DNA from: JBBROS01 sp965213845
GTDB taxonomy: Bacteria > Pseudomonadota > Alphaproteobacteria > Acetobacterales > Acetobacteraceae
Reading direction: 5' to 3'
DNA length: 64,000 bases
Assembly: GCA_965213845.1 (NCBI GenBank)
Contig: CBDCAI010000004.1
Coordinates: forward strand, 1,612,001 to 1,676,000
Shown here: positions 61,470-64,000 of the stretch, in pieces
Numbering within the stretch: position 1 is the first letter of the stretch
How the letters are laid out: every line of letters begins with the position of its first letter
The notes under the pieces: generated by a model
The model's database searches: none
Seen by the model: only the letters and a program-made list of their open reading frames with translations
Told to the model about the DNA's origin: nothing
Translations under genes and position numbers: made by a program

Positions 61470-63257
61470 GTGCCGGACGCGCTGGCTGCCGCAACGTCGG
61501 CCTCGGCCGCGGGCCTGGCGCTGCGCTGGCGGGCGGGGCTGCCCTATTTGGCGGTGCTGCTGGCGGCGCTGCTGCTGCCGTTGCTACACGAGGACTACTG
61601 GACCGTCATCGCGACCCGGGCGGCGATCTACTGGGTTCTGGTCAGCGGGCTGAACCTGGTGGTGGGGTTCGCCGGGCAGCTGGCGATCGGGTACGTGGCG
61701 CTGCTGACGCTCGGGGCCTACACGGCCAGCATCCTGGTGGAGCGGCTGGGGCTGCACCCGGTGGCGGGCCTGGTCGCGGGGGGGGCCGTGGGGGCGGTGG
61801 CGGGCGTGCTGGTGGGGCTGCCGGCGCTGCGGCTGCGGACGTTCTACTTCGCGATGACGACGCTGGGCTTCGCCACCATCGTCACGCAGGTGGCGCTGGC
61901 CTGGACGAGCGTCACGGGCGGCGGGATCGGGGTGCCGGGGCCGGCCTTTTCCGCGCCGTTCGACGGGGCTGCGGGGTTCTACCTGCTGTGCGTCGGCATC
62001 GGGGCGCTGTGCACCTGGATGACGCTGAACGTGGCCGGGAGCCGGTTCGGGCGGAGCCTGGTGGCGCTACGGGACGCGGAGGTGGCGGCCGAGGCCTGCG
62101 GGGTGGCCAAGGCGCCGCTGCTGCTGTCGGTGTTCCTGGTCAGCGGGGCGCTGGCGGGGGTGGCGGGGGCGCTGTTCGCCAGCCTGCAGAGCTACATCAC
62201 GCCCGACGCGTTCACGTTCGACCTGTCGGTGCTGTTCTTCATCGCCATCCTGATCGGCGGGCGCGGCAGCGTGCTGGGGCCGCTGCTGGCGACGCTGCTG
62301 CTGACGGCGCTGCCGGAGTTCGCGGCGCCGCTCGTGGCCTGGTCGACCTTCCTGTATGCGGCGCTGTTGCTCGGGATCGTGCTGCTGGTGCCGGGCGGGA
62401 TCGCGGAGATGCTGGACGTGCGGAGCCGGCGCGCCCTGCCGGCCGGGCGGGTGATCGTGCCGCAGGTGGGGCTCGTGCCGGTGCTGCTGGGGCGGCAGGT
62501 GCCCGGGGTGCTGACGTTGCAGGGGGTCAGCCTGCATTTCGGGGCGGTGCGGGCGATCGACGCGCTGGACCTGATCGTGCAGGCGGGCGAGGTGCACGGG
62601 CTGATCGGGCCGAACGGCAGCGGCAAGACGACGACGCTGAACGCCGTGTGCGGCTTCGCGCGGCCGCAGGCCGGGACGGTGCGGGTGGGCGATGCGGCGC
62701 TGCCCATGGGGGTGCCGGCCGCACGTGCGGCGGCGGGGATCGGGCGGACGTTCCAGACGCCGCGCATCGTGGGCGAGGCGACGGTGCTGGACAACGTGAT
62801 GATCGGGGGCGCGATCCTGGGCCGGGCCACGATGGCCGAGGCGCTGCTGGCCCTGCCGCGCAGCCGGGGCGACGAGGCGGCCCTGCAGGGCCGCGGGATG
62901 GAGGCGCTGCGGGCGGTGGGGCTGGAGGCGCTGGCCCCGGTACGGGCCGACCGGCTGCAGCACAGCGAGCTGCGCTTCCTCGAGATCGCCCGCGCGCTCA
63001 TGGCCCGGCCCCGCTTCCTGCTTCTCGATGAGCCTGCGGCGGGGCTTTCGGCGGACGAGATCGGCAGGCTGGGGCAGCTGGTGCAGGCGATTGCCCGCGC
63101 CGGGACGGGCGTGCTGCTGGTGGAGCACCACGCCGACCTGATCTTCGCCATTTGCGACCGGGTGACGGTGCTGAACCTGGGGCGGACGCTGGCCACGGGC
63201 ACGCCGGCCGAGGTGCGGACGCATCGGGAGGTGGTGGATGCCTATCTCGGGCGCTGA
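61470..63257 (+). CDS. Fused branched-chain-type ABC permease (LivM) and ATP-binding protein (LivG)
   Basis: A 595-residue protein starting at GTG 61470. Residues ~1-320 are a LivM permease (YWVLVSGLNLVVGFAGQLAIGYVALLTLGAYTAS, LRLRTFYFAMTTLGFA, VALRDAEVAAEACGVAK). A ~30-residue link leads to a LivG-type ATPase with Walker A GPNGSGKTT, GIGRTFQTPRIVGEATVLDNVMIG, Walker B FLLLDEPAAGLS and H-loop LVEHHADL. The ABC signature, usually LAYGQ/LSYGE in LivG, reads LQHSE here, lacking the conserved Gly. The separate LivF gene overlaps its end by 20 nt. Confidence 0.93.
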   Translation: MPDALAAATSASAAGLALRWRAGLPYLAVLLAALLLPLLHEDYWTVIATRAAIYWVLVSGLNLVVGFAGQLAIGYVALLTLGAYTASILVERLGLHPVAGLVAGGAVGAVAGVLVGLPALRLRTFYFAMTTLGFATIVTQVALAWTSVTGGGIGVPGPAFSAPFDGAAGFYLLCVGIGALCTWMTLNVAGSRFGRSLVALRDAEVAAEACGVAKAPLLLSVFLVSGALAGVAGALFASLQSYITPDAFTFDLSVLFFIAILIGGRGSVLGPLLATLLLTALPEFAAPLVAWSTFLYAALLLGIVLLVPGGIAEMLDVRSRRALPAGRVIVPQVGLVPVLLGRQVPGVLTLQGVSLHFGAVRAIDALDLIVQAGEVHGLIGPNGSGKTTTLNAVCGFARPQAGTVRVGDAALPMGVPAARAAAGIGRTFQTPRIVGEATVLDNVMIGGAILGRATMAEALLALPRSRGDEAALQGRGMEALRAVGLEALAPVRADRLQHSELRFLEIARALMARPRFLLLDEPAAGLSADEIGRLGQLVQAIARAGTGVLLVEHHADLIFAICDRVTVLNLGRTLATGTPAEVRTHREVVDAYLGR

Positions 63258-63972
63258 GCTGCTGGCCGTCGAGGGGCTGGAGGCGGGGTATGGCAAGATC
63301 GGCGTGCTGCACGGGGTGACGCTGCACGTGGCTGCGGGCGAGATCGTGACGCTGCTGGGGCCGAACGGGGCGGGGAAGACGACGCTGCTGAAGGCGCTGT
63401 CGGGCCTGCTGCCCTGGACGGGGGGCGAGGTGCGGCTGGCCGGGGAGAGCCTGCGCGGGGCGGACCCGCGGGCCTGCGCGCGGCGGGGCCTGGTGCATGT
63501 GATCGAGGGGCACCGGGTGTTCACGCAGGTCTCGGTCGAGGACAATCTGGCGCTCGCGGGGTTCGACCTGGGGCGGGCGGAGCGTGGGCGCCGGATCGAG
63601 GAGGCGTTCGCGGCCTTTCCCGAGATCGCGGCCAAGCGGGCCGAGCGGGGCGGGGCGTTGAGCGGGGGGCAGCAGCAGATGCTGGCCGTGGCGCAGGGCC
63701 TGGTGCGGCGGCCGCGGCTGCTGATGCTGGACGAGCCTTCGGCCGGGCTGTCGCCGGTGCTGGTGGACCGGGTGCTGGCGGTGCTGGCCGGGTTGCGTGC
63801 GGTCGGGACGTCGGTGCTGCTGGTGGAGCAGCTGGTGGAAAAGGCGCTGGCGGTGGCGGATCGGGCCTATGCGCTGGCGCAGGGGCGGATCGTGCTGGAG
63901 GCGCCCGCGGATGCGCCAGGCTTGGCGGGCCAGCTGGAGCGTGCCTACCTGGGCGCTGGCGCGCTGGTGTAG
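63238..63972 (+). CDS. Branched-chain-type ABC transporter ATP-binding protein (LivF-like)
   Basis: A 244-residue ATPase with Walker A GPNGAGKTT, the LivF motif HVIEGHRVFTQVSVEDNLALAG, an intact signature LSGGQQQMLAVAQGL, Walker B LLMLDEPSAGLS and LLVEQLVEKALAVADRAYALAQGRIV. It pairs with the LivG half of the preceding fusion, so each composite ATP site uses one Walker A and the partner's signature; only the LivF signature is canonical. It overlaps the fused gene by 20 nt. The 28 bases after its stop contain nothing recognisable. Confidence 0.95.
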   Translation: MPISGAELLAVEGLEAGYGKIGVLHGVTLHVAAGEIVTLLGPNGAGKTTLLKALSGLLPWTGGEVRLAGESLRGADPRACARRGLVHVIEGHRVFTQVSVEDNLALAGFDLGRAERGRRIEEAFAAFPEIAAKRAERGGALSGGQQQMLAVAQGLVRRPRLLMLDEPSAGLSPVLVDRVLAVLAGLRAVGTSVLLVEQLVEKALAVADRAYALAQGRIVLEAPADAPGLAGQLERAYLGAGALV

Positions 63973-64000
63973 CGGAACCGCGTAGTTAAGGGATGACGGG

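Overview
The window is high-GC (roughly 70 %) and densely coding, with many ATGA/GTGA stop-start overlaps. It looks like an alphaproteobacterial chromosome, most likely Acetobacteraceae or a close relative. The clues are the aminotransferase-hom-glpX-recJ order, a BBP2-type outer-membrane protein, a periplasmic GMC dehydrogenase complex with a multiheme cytochrome, opgGH, clpS-clpA and PHA genes. This placement is an inference from gene content; there is no rRNA to test it.

Left end (1-9 kb): a type IIG (MmeI-like) restriction-modification enzyme enters from beyond the window. It is followed by a minus-strand run ending in tRNA-Glu: class I aminotransferase, hom, glpX, recJ, tRNA-Glu(TTC). 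From 9 to 22.5 kb lie a Pro/Ala-rich lipoprotein, a class I PHA synthase whose frame is broken by one extra base, a mesaconyl-CoA C1-C4 CoA-transferase-like (Mct) gene, a polar amino-acid ABC binding protein and permease without an ATPase, a GDSL hydrolase, uppP, an SDR, a 2H phosphoesterase, an AsmA-family protein, a NIPSNAP protein and a D-Ala-D-Ala carboxypeptidase.

22.5-41 kb: a phasin gene with two TGCAGTGCA boxes around its promoter (PhaR-like operators), clpS-clpA, a DUF427 protein, a minus-strand run (dadA, a DUF2075 helicase, a secreted EEP-fold nuclease/phosphatase, a YdfG-like SDR), a family III CoA-transferase, and a complete heavy-metal-type RND tripartite efflux operon followed by a BBP2 barrel.

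41-50 kb: a hydantoinase/oxoprolinase pair (hyuA-hyuB) coupled to a peptide-type ABC importer in which DppC and DppD are fused. 50-59 kb, minus strand: an SDR, then opgG-opgH, then a three-component gluconate/fructose-dehydrogenase-like complex (subunit 3, GMC flavoprotein, triheme cytochrome c) and a DCC thiol-disulfide protein. 59-64 kb: a branched-chain-type ABC importer in which LivM and LivG are fused.

Themes: nutrient import and periplasmic oxidation, PHA storage, envelope maintenance, and many short tandem duplications at gene edges. I recognised no transcription-factor gene and no CRISPR array, prophage or insertion sequence. The least ordinary items are the DUF2075 helicase with an apparently dead nuclease domain coupled to a secreted nuclease, the two independent permease-ATPase fusions, and the composition shift inside the restriction enzyme's target-recognition region.
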